64,000 bases of DNA from Planctomycetaceae bacterium (lineage in GTDB: Bacteria; Planctomycetota; Phycisphaerae; UBA1845; UTPLA1): NCBI GenBank assembly GCA_006969385.1, contig CP030884.1, positions 3,162,001 through 3,226,000 on the forward strand, read 5' to 3'. A model generated the notes under the pieces. That model searched no databases and was not told where the DNA came from. It saw only the letters and a program-made list of their open reading frames with translations. Positions within the stretch are counted from its first letter, which is position 1. Every line of letters starts with the position of its first letter. A program made the position numbers and the translations under genes. Of this stretch, positions 8,146 to 16,786 are shown one piece after another.

Positions 8146-8167
8146 CCCGCCACTGGCGGGTTTTTTT
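8146..8167 (+). terminator. Rho-independent terminator after the Flp pilin gene
   Basis: CCCGCC-ACT-GGCGGG stem-loop followed by seven T residues. Confidence 0.9.
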
Positions 8168-8272
8168 ATGATCGCAGGTGGTGGTTCCTGCGTGTCGACT
8201 GATACAAAATCGGCCTTATCGCGTCGAATTTAACGTTTTCGCAGCCGCCAAAGGGTGATAGTCGGAATTTAC

Positions 8273-8303
8273 TTGACCGTCTGGGTCCCGATAACGGTAT
8301 AAT
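8273..8303 (+). promoter_or_regulatory. Candidate sigma-70-type promoter for the PilZ gene
   Basis: TTGACC (8273-8278) and a perfect TATAAT (8298-8303), 19 bp apart, lie 220 bp before the PilZ start. The wide spacing lowers confidence. The long leader that follows (about 8310-8525) contains a GCCGC-CTCGT-GCGG hairpin framed by TCAC/GTGA and could be regulatory; no known riboswitch was recognised. Confidence 0.45.
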
Positions 8304-8525
8304 GCCGGAATCACGGTGTGGGGCCGCCTCGTGCGGAGCTGTGATGTCCGGGAAAGAGCATATCGTTTTGGTCGTTCGGACGTGCCTAATGGCGCGTTAC
8401 ACGAGCAACGACCGATTGGTTAAGACGTCGAACGCAACGGATGTGCAAACGTACTTTGGGGGTGGGCTTGGATGAGCCGAGCCCGGCGCAAATTGCGTTC
8501 GACGATGATGGTATGGAGACCCGCC

Positions 8526-8960
8526 ATGAAAAAACAAATCGCAAGCCATCGCCGCCCCATTGGCAGCCCGCATACAGTCGAGCCGCCGGTTTTCCCCCAT
8601 TTTGGTTTTCGCGATCCGGAACAAAGCGGCCCGATCAACCATCGCGTGTATTCGCGCCGCAACCGAGCCCATACGGTGTATCTGATCGATCGCGAGGAGA
8701 ATAACGTGTTGCGTTGTCGTTCGCAGGATATCGGCGACGGCGGGTTATTTGGAACGTGCCCGATCGGCTACGGCCTTGCCGTGGGGCAACGATATGAAGT
8801 GCGCATCGGCGGCGAAGATTCCGCCGTCGCATCGCCCGAACAGATGCCCACGCTCGGCTTCGCCTCGGTCACGCGGGTGGAAATGAACCTTGCCACTCAG
8901 GACAATCATCGCATCGGGTTCGCGGTTAAGTTTGATGTACCGCAGTTGTTACCCGTTTAA
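8526..8960 (+). CDS. PilZ-domain protein (probable c-di-GMP receptor)
   Basis: About 144 residues. The PilZ hallmarks are present: an Arg-rich YSRRNRAHTVYL (close to RxxxR) and DIGDGGLFGTCP, matching the D/NxSxxG motif, followed by beta-strand segments and a closing RIGFAVKFD. PilZ domains bind cyclic di-GMP and regulate motility, pili or polysaccharide export. The ATG at 8526 is preferred because GGAG lies seven bases upstream; the longer frame from 8472 has no such site. It sits between a Flp pilin and pilus ATPases, fitting a surface-behaviour role, though it has its own promoter and terminator. Confidence 0.8.
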   Translation: MKKQIASHRRPIGSPHTVEPPVFPHFGFRDPEQSGPINHRVYSRRNRAHTVYLIDREENNVLRCRSQDIGDGGLFGTCPIGYGLAVGQRYEVRIGGEDSAVASPEQMPTLGFASVTRVEMNLATQDNHRIGFAVKFDVPQLLPV

Positions 8961-8980
8961 GCAAGCGAACATGATTGATA

Positions 8981-9021
8981 AAAAAAGCCGATGGCGAATC
9001 GAAGATTCGCCATCGGCTTTT
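8981..9021. terminator. Bidirectional terminator between the PilZ gene and the pilus ATPase operon
   Basis: A perfect 18-bp stem (AAAAGCCGATGGCGAATC and its complement) with a three-base loop has A-runs and T-runs at its ends, so it can stop transcription arriving from either side. It serves the convergent genes 8526-8960 and 10801-9044. Confidence 0.93.
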
Positions 9022-9043
9022 CTGTTATTGGTTGGCCTTGTGC

Positions 9044-10801
9044 TTAGTCGCTAAAGACGGTTTCTTTGACAACTTCTTCAATGGTTGTGATGCCGTCGTA
9101 CAAGGCGAGCATGCCGCTTTCGCGTAGCGTGCGCATGCCGTTGCGGCAAGCGGCGTCGTGCAATACGGCGGTGGAAGCGCCTTGCATAATCAGGTCGCGA
9201 ATTTCATCGTTGAAGACCATGATTTCGTACAGACCGACGCGACCGCGATAACCCGAGCTGTTGCAATAGTCGCAGCCGGCACCGTAGTAGAAGATTTTGT
9301 CTTCGATGTCGGCGGGTTTAAGGCCGAGTTCGTACAACTGTTCTTCGCGCGGCTCGTAGGCCTCTTTGCAATTGGTACAAACGCGGCGGGCCAAACGCTG
9401 TGCGATAATCGCTTCGACGGTTGCAGTGATCAGGAAGGGCTCGATACCGATGTCGAGCAAACGCGCAACGGCCGACGGGGCGTCGTTGGTGTGCAGCGTG
9501 GTGAACACCAAGTGGCCCGTGAGCGATGCCTGCACGGCGATCTGGGCGGTTTCCGCGTCGCGCACTTCACCGACCAGGATCACGTCGGGGTCCTGACGTA
9601 GAAAGCTACGCAGACAGCGGGCAAAGGTCATGCCCTGGCCCGGATTGACCTGACATTGAATGATGCCGTCGATGTCGTATTCGACCGGATCTTCGGCCGT
9701 CAGAATCTTCAGCTTCGGGTCGTTGAGCGTGTTTAACGCCGCATACAGCGTGGTCGTTTTACCCGAGCCGGTCGGCCCCGTGTTGATCAAAATGCCGTTA
9801 GGACGCTGAATGAGTTGGCGGAAAACGTTCCCATCGTCTTCGCGCAGGCCCAACTTGTCCAAGTCGAGATTCACGTTGCTGCGGTCGAGAATACGCAATA
9901 CGACCGACTCGCCGAACATCGTCGGCAACACAGCGACACGAAGGTCCACCGGGCGTCCGCCGACGGTTAGCGCGATGCGACCGTCCTGCGGCATGCGGCG
10001 TTCGGCAATGTCGAGGTCGGCCATAACCTTCAAGCGGCTGGCAATCGCCATCGCCAGAAAGCGGGGCGGCGGCCGCATTTCATACAACACACCGTCGATG
10101 CGGTAGCGCAGCTTGTATTCATCTTCGAACGGCTCGAAGTGAATATCGGAGGCCTTATCGCGAATGGCCTGCAACAGCACGAGGTTTAGCAACTGCTTGA
10201 CCGGGTTGCTGTCGGTCAGTTCGCGTAGCTCTTCGAGGTCGAGCGATTCGCCGCGGCCTTCGAACTTAGCGAGATCATCGTCGTCGCCCATTTCGTCGAG
10301 CAGGTCGTTGATCGACTGGCTTTGTTCTTCGGGGTAGTAACGGTTTAGCGCCGCGGTAATTTGATCGTCGGATGCGATGAGCGGGCGAATGCTCATGCCC
10401 AGCAGTTTGCGAAGGTCATCCGTCGCTTGAAAGTTATCCGGAGAGGCCGTTGCGATTTCGAGCGTTTTGGTATCCGGATCGTGATTGACGGGAATGATAC
10501 GATACGTATTGGCCATCTGGTTGGGGAGAAGCTTGATGACCTCTTGCCCGATATCGATGGCATCGAGATTGACCGGCTCCATGCCGATCTGTGCGGCGAG
10601 GGCCATCTGCAAGTCGGCGGGCTCGATGTAACCCAAGTCGATCAGGATTTGACCGAGCGGACCGCGCTTGGACTTTTGAATGGCAAGCCCCTCGTGAACC
10701 TGTCGACGGTTCAGCTTGTCCATCTTGATCAGGATGCGGCCGAGGGGGCGGCCTTTGTAATTGCCTCCCCCTTTACCGGCTTTTGGTGCAACGGCGGACA
10801 T
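9044..10801 (-). CDS. GspE/PilB-family assembly ATPase (type IV pilus or type II secretion), copy 1
   Basis: About 585 residues: an N-terminal MshEN-type module (GRPLGRILIKMDKLNRRQVH and GPLGQILIDLGYIEPADLQM), then the hexameric ATPase core. The core has Walker A INTGPTGSGKTTTLYAAL (about residue 338), LRSFLRQDPDVILVGEVRD (Asp and Walker B boxes), LVFTTLHTNDAPSA (His box), and a zinc finger CTNC...CDYCNSSGYRGR. Such ATPases power pilin or pseudopilin polymerisation at the inner membrane. The ATG at 10801 follows GGGAG; the longer frame starts are not supported. It is the last gene of the operon (second ATPase, pilT, this gene) and is closed by the 8981-9021 terminator. Confidence 0.92.
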   Translation of the reverse strand: MSAVAPKAGKGGGNYKGRPLGRILIKMDKLNRRQVHEGLAIQKSKRGPLGQILIDLGYIEPADLQMALAAQIGMEPVNLDAIDIGQEVIKLLPNQMANTYRIIPVNHDPDTKTLEIATASPDNFQATDDLRKLLGMSIRPLIASDDQITAALNRYYPEEQSQSINDLLDEMGDDDDLAKFEGRGESLDLEELRELTDSNPVKQLLNLVLLQAIRDKASDIHFEPFEDEYKLRYRIDGVLYEMRPPPRFLAMAIASRLKVMADLDIAERRMPQDGRIALTVGGRPVDLRVAVLPTMFGESVVLRILDRSNVNLDLDKLGLREDDGNVFRQLIQRPNGILINTGPTGSGKTTTLYAALNTLNDPKLKILTAEDPVEYDIDGIIQCQVNPGQGMTFARCLRSFLRQDPDVILVGEVRDAETAQIAVQASLTGHLVFTTLHTNDAPSAVARLLDIGIEPFLITATVEAIIAQRLARRVCTNCKEAYEPREEQLYELGLKPADIEDKIFYYGAGCDYCNSSGYRGRVGLYEIMVFNDEIRDLIMQGASTAVLHDAACRNGMRTLRESGMLALYDGITTIEEVVKETVFSD

Positions 10802-10868
10802 CGATTCGATCTCCCAAAATCCCAAACGCGACCGTGCGGTTCACGCGGCGCGTGTTACATCATACGTT

Positions 10869-12005
10869 TTATTCGTCGCCCGCGTCGTCGATAAAGGCGC
10901 CGACTTCGTTGACGAGCGCGTCACCGGCTTCATGCAACTTGCCGGCTTTTTCCAGTTTTTCCTGCAGTTCGGCAGGTTGTCGACCGCGGTCGAGCATGTC
11001 GGCCGCTTCGATCAGGCCGCGCTCGTAAAGCGACCAGAGGTGCTCGTCGAGCAACTGCATACCGTACTTCTTACCGGTTTGAATGGCAGAGTCGATACGG
11101 AACGTCTTGTTTTCGCGAATGAGGTTGGCGATAGCGGGCGTGACCACGAGAAACTCGTAAGCGGCAACCATGCCGGAGGGTTTGCGCGGCATGAGCGCCT
11201 GCGACAGAATCGCAATCAAAGAAGTCGATAGCTGCACGCGAATCTGATCCTGCTGTTCGTGGGGGAACGCGTCGATGATACGGTTGACGGTACCCTGACA
11301 ACCGGTGGTGTGCAGCGTGGAGTACACCAAGTGGCCGGTTTCGGCGGCGAGAATAGCGTTGGAAATGGTTTCCAAGTCGCGCATTTCACCGACGAGAATC
11401 ACGTCCGGGTCGGAACGCAATACGCGCCGCAACGCTTCGGCAAAGCTGTGTACGTCGTTGCCGACTTCGCGCTGATTGATCAGGCTCTTCTTGTGTATGT
11501 GGTAGTATTCGATCGGGTCTTCGATCGTCACGATGTGGCGGTCGAGTTCGCTGTTGATGTAGTTCAACATCGACGCCAGCGTGGTGGTCTTACCCGAACC
11601 AGTCGGGCCGGTCACCAGAAACAATCCGCGCGGGCGGCGGCAGAGGGCGCGACAAATTTTCGGCAAACCGATCTGCTCGAACGTGAGGAAGCGGCTGGGA
11701 ATCAGACGCAGCACGAGGCTAATATTGCCCTTTTGGCGAAAGATCGATACGCGAAAACGACCGTGATCGCCGAATGCGAAACCGAAGTCGGTTCCACCTT
11801 CTTCCTGTAGTTCCTGCTGGTTGCGGTCGGGCGTGATCGACTTCATCAGCGCGATGCAGTCTTCGGGTTCCAACACCTTGGTTTCGAGTTGTCGCAGTCG
11901 GCCACCCAAACGCAACACCGGCGGGCGACCCACCGACAAGTGAATATCCGATGCGCCGCGCTTGATGCACGTTTCCAAAATGCGGTCAATATGAACGGTA
12001 GCCAT
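10869..12005 (-). CDS. pilT: PilT: type IV pilus retraction ATPase
   Basis: About 378 residues starting MATVHIDRILETCIKRGASD followed by IHLSVGRPPVLRLGGRL. Walker A LVTGPTGSGKTTTLASML lies near residue 130. LRSDPDVILVGEMRDLETI, LVYSTLHTTGCQGT and the PilT-specific AIANLIRE helix (about residue 290) follow. PilT depolymerises type IV pili and drives twitching motility. The chosen ATG is the one directly before the conserved N-terminus. The C-terminal ~40 residues after the PilT core are charged. The gene lies between two assembly ATPases, 67 and 102 bp away, in one minus-strand operon. Confidence 0.94.
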   Translation of the reverse strand: MATVHIDRILETCIKRGASDIHLSVGRPPVLRLGGRLRQLETKVLEPEDCIALMKSITPDRNQQELQEEGGTDFGFAFGDHGRFRVSIFRQKGNISLVLRLIPSRFLTFEQIGLPKICRALCRRPRGLFLVTGPTGSGKTTTLASMLNYINSELDRHIVTIEDPIEYYHIHKKSLINQREVGNDVHSFAEALRRVLRSDPDVILVGEMRDLETISNAILAAETGHLVYSTLHTTGCQGTVNRIIDAFPHEQQDQIRVQLSTSLIAILSQALMPRKPSGMVAAYEFLVVTPAIANLIRENKTFRIDSAIQTGKKYGMQLLDEHLWSLYERGLIEAADMLDRGRQPAELQEKLEKAGKLHEAGDALVNEVGAFIDDAGDE

Positions 12006-12107
12006 CTTGCTGCTTAATCTCCCACCAGTCGCTCCGGGGCGACAACAACTTGCCAATCGTGCTCAATGGTCGCCCAGCGCCGCGTGCGGCAACGAACGAT
12101 TGCGAAA

Positions 12108-13820
12108 CTATGCCTCGATTTCAGACTGAGCCAGCCGCGCCAGATCTTCCAGCGTGGTAATGCCCTTCAATATTTTGCGTTGTCCGTCTTGCAACAGCGT
12201 GTTCATGCCGGTGGCGCGCGCCACGCGGCGGATATCGGAAATACCGGCACGGTTAAACGCCAACTCGCGCAATTCCGAATTCATCAACAAGAGTTCGAAT
12301 ATGCCCTGACGACCGCGATAACCGGAATGGCCGCAGTGCGAACAACCGATCGCCTTATAGACCGTATGGCCTTCGAGCATTTCGTCGGTCATGCCGCAAA
12401 CGCGCATCAGCGACGGGTCGGGGCTTTCGTCGGGTCGGCGACACTCCATGCATAGCTTACGTACAAGACGTTGGGCCATGATCGCCTGAATACTGGATGC
12501 CACCAGGAAGGGCTTAATGCCGAGGTCGATCAAACGCGTAAGAGCGCTGGCGGCGTCGTTGGTGTGCAACGTGGAGAACACCAAGTGACCGGTCAGTGCG
12601 GCCTGAATGGCGATTTCGCCGACTTCCAAGTCTCGAATTTCACCGACCAGAATGATGTTCGGTGCTTGACGCAACATCGACTTGAGCACCTTACCGAACG
12701 TGAGACCGATGTCTTCGCGAATTTGGCATTGGTTCATGCCGGGGAAGACGTATTCGACCGGATCTTCGGCAGTGATGATCTTTTTGTCCGGGCGGTTCAG
12801 TTCCTGCAACGCCGCATAAAGTGTGGTCGTCTTACCCGAACCCGTGGGGCCGGTGACCAGAAAGATGCCGTTGGGGCGTTTGATAACGCGCAGGAAGCGC
12901 TCGTAATCTTCGTCCTCAAAGCCGAGTTGCTGCACACCCACGGCGGCGGCATCGCCGCGCAGAATACGCAAGACGATCGATTCACCGTGCACGCCGGGAC
13001 AGCAACTCACACGGAAGTCGATCTGCTTGCCCCCGATCTTGAGCTTAATACGACCGTCCTGTGGGATGCGTTTCTCGGCGATATCGACGCCGGCCATAAT
13101 TTTCATACGCGTAGTGACGGCGTTTTGCAAACGCTTCGGAATGTTCTCGCGTTCGATGCACACGCCGTCGATGCGATAGCGCACGCGCACGCGATCGGAC
13201 ATCGGTTCCACGTGAATATCCGACGCACGCGTTCGCACGGCTTCCGAGATCATCATGTTTAACAGTTTGATGATCGGAGCGTCGGAATCCTGATCGGCGT
13301 CTTCCTTTTCTTTGGCATCCTGGTCGAGTGAGGCGTCGACGGAGGCGTCCAGCGATTTGGAAAGTTCGTCGATGGATGCTTCGGGGCTGTCGACCGCTTT
13401 GTCGATGTATTCGCGAATGCGCGCCGGCGGGCACACGACCGGCACCACGTCACCCACCCCGATGCGGAAGCGCAGCATATCGATCGTGTCGAGATCGAGC
13501 GGGTCACCGATGGCGACTTTCAACACGCCGTCTTCGTGCGAAATCGGAACGATCTGATATTGCTTCAGCAATTTATCATCGAGCATCGACCTTGCGTCGG
13601 GGCTGACGGTGCTGCCGGTGACTTCGAGATATTCCATGCCGTGTTGTTCGGCGAGTGCTTTATAAACGTTGCGATCGTCGGCCATTTCCAGCTCGAGGAG
13701 CGCTTCGCCGATGCGTTTGTTATTATTGAGGCCGTATTCGGCGGCTTTGTCGGCGTCGGCTTTGGAAAGAACGTTCCATTCCTGCAGGATTTCGCCGAGT
13801 TTCAGTCGTTTGCGTGCCAT
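12108..13820 (-). CDS. GspE/PilB-family assembly ATPase, copy 2
   Basis: About 570 residues beginning MARKRLKLGEILQEWNVLSK. The MshEN-type N-domain (about 1-150) is followed by an acidic insertion with DASLDQDAKEKEDADQDSD and the ATPase core: Walker A LVTGPTGSGKTTTLYAAL (about residue 320), MLRQAPNIILVGEIRDLEVG, LVFSTLHTNDAAS, and zinc-binding CMEC...CSHCGHSGYRGR. It is clearly paralogous to the 9044-10801 protein but diverged. One may serve type IV pili and the other type II secretion; the sequence alone does not decide. The ATG at 13820 is preceded by GGAAGG. First gene of the three-gene ATPase operon. Confidence 0.92.
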   Translation of the reverse strand: MARKRLKLGEILQEWNVLSKADADKAAEYGLNNNKRIGEALLELEMADDRNVYKALAEQHGMEYLEVTGSTVSPDARSMLDDKLLKQYQIVPISHEDGVLKVAIGDPLDLDTIDMLRFRIGVGDVVPVVCPPARIREYIDKAVDSPEASIDELSKSLDASVDASLDQDAKEKEDADQDSDAPIIKLLNMMISEAVRTRASDIHVEPMSDRVRVRYRIDGVCIERENIPKRLQNAVTTRMKIMAGVDIAEKRIPQDGRIKLKIGGKQIDFRVSCCPGVHGESIVLRILRGDAAAVGVQQLGFEDEDYERFLRVIKRPNGIFLVTGPTGSGKTTTLYAALQELNRPDKKIITAEDPVEYVFPGMNQCQIREDIGLTFGKVLKSMLRQAPNIILVGEIRDLEVGEIAIQAALTGHLVFSTLHTNDAASALTRLIDLGIKPFLVASSIQAIMAQRLVRKLCMECRRPDESPDPSLMRVCGMTDEMLEGHTVYKAIGCSHCGHSGYRGRQGIFELLLMNSELRELAFNRAGISDIRRVARATGMNTLLQDGQRKILKGITTLEDLARLAQSEIEA

Positions 13821-14079
13821 GGAGGGCCTTCCAGTCTGCTGGAGAGGGTAACAGCGTGTCTTGCAATCGGGTCTGCTAGGGTCAATGCATCTAAGTCGCC
13901 GCTCATTGGCGCTTGGGTGTGGCAAGCGGGGCAGGGCCGACCGCCAGCGTCATCAGCTAAGGTAGGAGATCACTGATAGGGGTCAGCAGACCTTCCAGTC
14001 CCGACCCAGTGTATACTAGGCCGCGTAAGGGCAGCAAGTAAACGCGGCTCAGGCTGATAATCGGTGCTGGGCAGCCCAG

Positions 14080-15105
14080 TTACGCGCGGGCCGATGCGGT
14101 GAGGCTGAGCGGATCGCGCTGACCCGCCTCGAATTGACGAAGGGCAAGCGCCGCGATCATTGCGGCGTTATCGGTGCAGAACTTCATCGGCGTGAGGTGC
14201 AGCATTCGGCCGGCCTTCTCACAGGCGACCGTCAGGCGCTCGCGCAGCATCGAATTGGCCGCCACGCCGCCACCGACCACGATGGTATCGACGCCAACCT
14301 GTTCTGCGGCGCGGAGCGTCTTGCGGACGAGCACATCGACCACGGCGGCAGAGAAAGACGCGCAGATATCGGCAACCTGAGACTCGGATAATTTTTCCAA
14401 CCCGCCGGACGTCTTACCCGGACCATGCACCTGATAGAGCACGGCCGTCTTGAGGCCGCTGAATGAAAAATCGAGGCTGTCGCGCTGAGGCAGGGCGCGC
14501 GGGAAATCGTGCGTTGATGGGTTGCCGTTTTTCGCAACGCGATCGACGGCGGGCCCACCCGGAAAGCCGAGGTCGAGAATCGCCGCAATCTTATCGAAGG
14601 CTTCGCCGGCGGCGTCGTCGATGGTCGCGCCCAGCAGCGCGATATCCAGATAGTCGCGCACGTGAAACAGGGAGGTATGACCGCCGCTGACGACGAGAGC
14701 GACGGCGGGCCATGGGGCCGCGTCGAGCGTAATGGCGGCGCTGGTGCAATGGGCGTGAATGTGGTTCACGCCGATAAGCGGTTTTTCCCATGCCCAAGCG
14801 AGCGTGCGCGCGCCCGTAACACCGATGAGCAGGGCACCGATCAGGCCGGGGCGATTGGTCACGGCGATGGCATCGATCTCGTCGCGCGACAGGCCTGTGC
14901 TGGCGAGCGCTTCGGCAACGAGCAGGTCTAGTTTTTCCAGATGCGCGCGCGAGGCGATTTCCGGCACGACGCCGCCATACTTTTCGTGCAAATCGAGTTG
15001 GGCCGCGATCAGGTTGCAATGAACCTCGTAGCGCGGCCCGTCGTTGGAGACGATGGCGACCGACGTTTCGTCGCAGGATGTTTCGATACCCAGAATGCAG
15101 GCCAT
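14080..15105 (-). CDS. tsaD: TsaD: tRNA threonylcarbamoyladenosine transferase subunit
   Basis: The 341-residue protein begins MACILGIETSCDETSVAIVS, the universal Kae1/TsaD/YgjD start. It carries the metal-binding HIHAHCTSA (HxxxH, about residue 112), VVSGGHTSLFHV, DDAAGEAFDKIAAILDLGFP, PGGPAVDRVAKNGN and VVGGGVAANSMLRERL. With TsaB and TsaE it transfers the threonylcarbamoyl group to A37 of ANN-decoding tRNAs in the cytosol. It starts 6 bp after the stop of the S41 protease gene, so the two are one transcription unit. Confidence 0.97.
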   Translation of the reverse strand: MACILGIETSCDETSVAIVSNDGPRYEVHCNLIAAQLDLHEKYGGVVPEIASRAHLEKLDLLVAEALASTGLSRDEIDAIAVTNRPGLIGALLIGVTGARTLAWAWEKPLIGVNHIHAHCTSAAITLDAAPWPAVALVVSGGHTSLFHVRDYLDIALLGATIDDAAGEAFDKIAAILDLGFPGGPAVDRVAKNGNPSTHDFPRALPQRDSLDFSFSGLKTAVLYQVHGPGKTSGGLEKLSESQVADICASFSAAVVDVLVRKTLRAAEQVGVDTIVVGGGVAANSMLRERLTVACEKAGRMLHLTPMKFCTDNAAMIAALALRQFEAGQRDPLSLTASARA

Positions 15106-15111
15106 GTTGAT

Positions 15112-16440
15112 TCAGTTCGTTGTGGGTGCCGGAGTTTGCAGGAAGCTAACCGCATCTTTTAAGCAGCGGTCCAGCTCGACGAGTTTCTTCAGGCTGAGTT
15201 CGTCGTCCGCACCCGCGGGTTCGCGCGCCGACATGCGCCAGGCGTCGCGCCATTGGCGACGTTCGGCATCGGTTAAGTCCACCGGGCGATCGGGAATGAC
15301 ACCCCATTCGTCTTCGGGCCCGTCGTCGGCATGGCGATGAATGCACACGCCGTTGGGCAGGTAGTAGTAGCGCGTGGTGAGTTTGATCGCGCCGCCGGTG
15401 TCGCCGAGCGGGATGACTTCCTGCACGCTGCCTTTGCCGAAGGTGCGCGCGCCGAAGATCGTCGCGCGTTTATGGTCGCGCAAACTGCCGGAGATGATTT
15501 CCGAAGCACTCGCGCTGGCGCTATTAACCAGCACGGCCAAGCGCACGTTGGGCAACGTGCCTTCGGCTTTGGCAAACCACTGTTGCGGGGGCGAATTGCG
15601 GCCGGCGGTTTTAACGATGAGCCCGTCGGCGAGGAACATGTCTGCGATTTCCCAAGCGCTGTCGAGCAGACCGCCGGAGTTTTCGCGCAGGTCCAACACT
15701 AGCCCCTTTAAGCCCTTGCTGATAAGCGGTCGCACCACGGCAGCGAGCTGTTCGTCGATGTCCGGCGTGAATTTCACCAACCGTACATAGCCGATCTGGT
15801 CGGTCGGGCTCAACACGTAATCCCAAGCGCCGTCGGTCGTGCGGCGCCAACCGCGAATCGGTTCCAGCGAGATATCGGCGCGCGTGAGCTCGACGGTCAG
15901 CGTTTGCGTCGTGCCGGTTTCGGCGTCGGTGCGTTCGATTTGCAACTCGACTTCGCTCCCGATCACGCCGTTGAGCATGTTGTTCACGGATTCGACGGGC
16001 GGGATGTCGATGAGCTTAACGCCGTCGATGGCGACGATGATATCGCCCGGCCAGAGCCCCGCAGCCATCGCAGGCGAATCCGCCGCGCGGTTGAGGATTT
16101 CCAACCCGTTGTCGGCACCGCAGACTTCCACGCCAATGCCGCCATAATGGCCGGCCACTTTAGATTGAAAGGCGACGTATTGTTCGGGATTGAGATAAAC
16201 GGCATAGGGGTCGTTGAGTTCGGCGACCATCGCGTTGATGGCGGCGTCGACGGCGGCGTCGGCGATTTGCTGGTCGTCCACTGCGCGCACGGCGTGCTGT
16301 TCGATGGTCGTGCGGGCGGCGACGATCGGCCCGAAGGAACGCAACAGCGCATCGCGGTTGGCGATAGTCTGCGGCAGTTGCCACATCACCAGTGCGATGA
16401 TGAAGACGATGAATATCCACGCGATGTTGCGTTTTGGCAT
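15112..16440 (-). CDS. S41-family carboxyl-terminal processing protease
   Basis: The 442-residue protein has an N-terminal signal/anchor (IAWIFIVFIIALVMWQLP), then IADAAVDAAINAMVAELNDP and YAVYLNPEQY, a PDZ domain (GGIGVEVCGADNGLEIL to about residue 200), and the protease core. The core has LVLDLRENSGGLLDSAWEIA, the catalytic Ser in NSASASASEIISGSL and the catalytic Lys in FGKGSVQEVIPL. CtpA-type enzymes cleave C-termini of periplasmic substrates using a Ser-Lys dyad. The C-terminus carries a ~90-residue charged extension beyond the usual core. It probably heads a transcription unit with tsaD. Confidence 0.93.
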   Translation of the reverse strand: MPKRNIAWIFIVFIIALVMWQLPQTIANRDALLRSFGPIVAARTTIEQHAVRAVDDQQIADAAVDAAINAMVAELNDPYAVYLNPEQYVAFQSKVAGHYGGIGVEVCGADNGLEILNRAADSPAMAAGLWPGDIIVAIDGVKLIDIPPVESVNNMLNGVIGSEVELQIERTDAETGTTQTLTVELTRADISLEPIRGWRRTTDGAWDYVLSPTDQIGYVRLVKFTPDIDEQLAAVVRPLISKGLKGLVLDLRENSGGLLDSAWEIADMFLADGLIVKTAGRNSPPQQWFAKAEGTLPNVRLAVLVNSASASASEIISGSLRDHKRATIFGARTFGKGSVQEVIPLGDTGGAIKLTTRYYYLPNGVCIHRHADDGPEDEWGVIPDRPVDLTDAERRQWRDAWRMSAREPAGADDELSLKKLVELDRCLKDAVSFLQTPAPTTN

Positions 16441-16446
16441 GTGCCG

Positions 16447-16734
16447 TTACTCGATGCGAAGTCGAACCGCGCCGATGGTAGCGGTGCCGATCGATACGTG
16501 TGAGTTCTTGTTATACATCGGGCTACCAACGCATCTTATTTTCCCGACGAGCATGTGATTCTCAAAGCGGTTTCGATTGCGGTCAATGCAACGCCTAAGG
16601 CCCTGTTTGTTGAATGCGAACCGCTCGCCTGTCTTGCCGGTATAAGGGTTCGTGTGCAGAAATTTGGACTGCGGTGACAAATTTGCCTTGCGGAAGCCGT
16701 CGAATTCGTTGAAGTTGTGCACCGAAGCGCTCAT
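16447..16734 (-). CDS. Possible small protein upstream of the S41 protease (uncertain)
   Basis: An uninterrupted 95-codon frame (MSASVHNFNEFDGFRKANLS onward) fills the spacer and ends 6 bp before the protease ATG on the same strand, a spacing typical of an operon. It has no signal peptide, membrane segment or motif I recognise, and no strong ribosome site. It could equally be chance coding potential in a 346-bp spacer holding the divergent promoters. Confidence 0.25.
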   Translation of the reverse strand: MSASVHNFNEFDGFRKANLSPQSKFLHTNPYTGKTGERFAFNKQGLRRCIDRNRNRFENHMLVGKIRCVGSPMYNKNSHVSIGTATIGAVRLRIE

Positions 16735-16786
16735 AATCCAATGTAGTTGGTACGATTTTGCGGCCACGCCAGGGAGGAATTCGGCC

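Noticed and set aside
12471..13262. 263-codon plus-strand frame
   Set aside because: Antisense to the GspE/PilB gene with intact Walker motifs.
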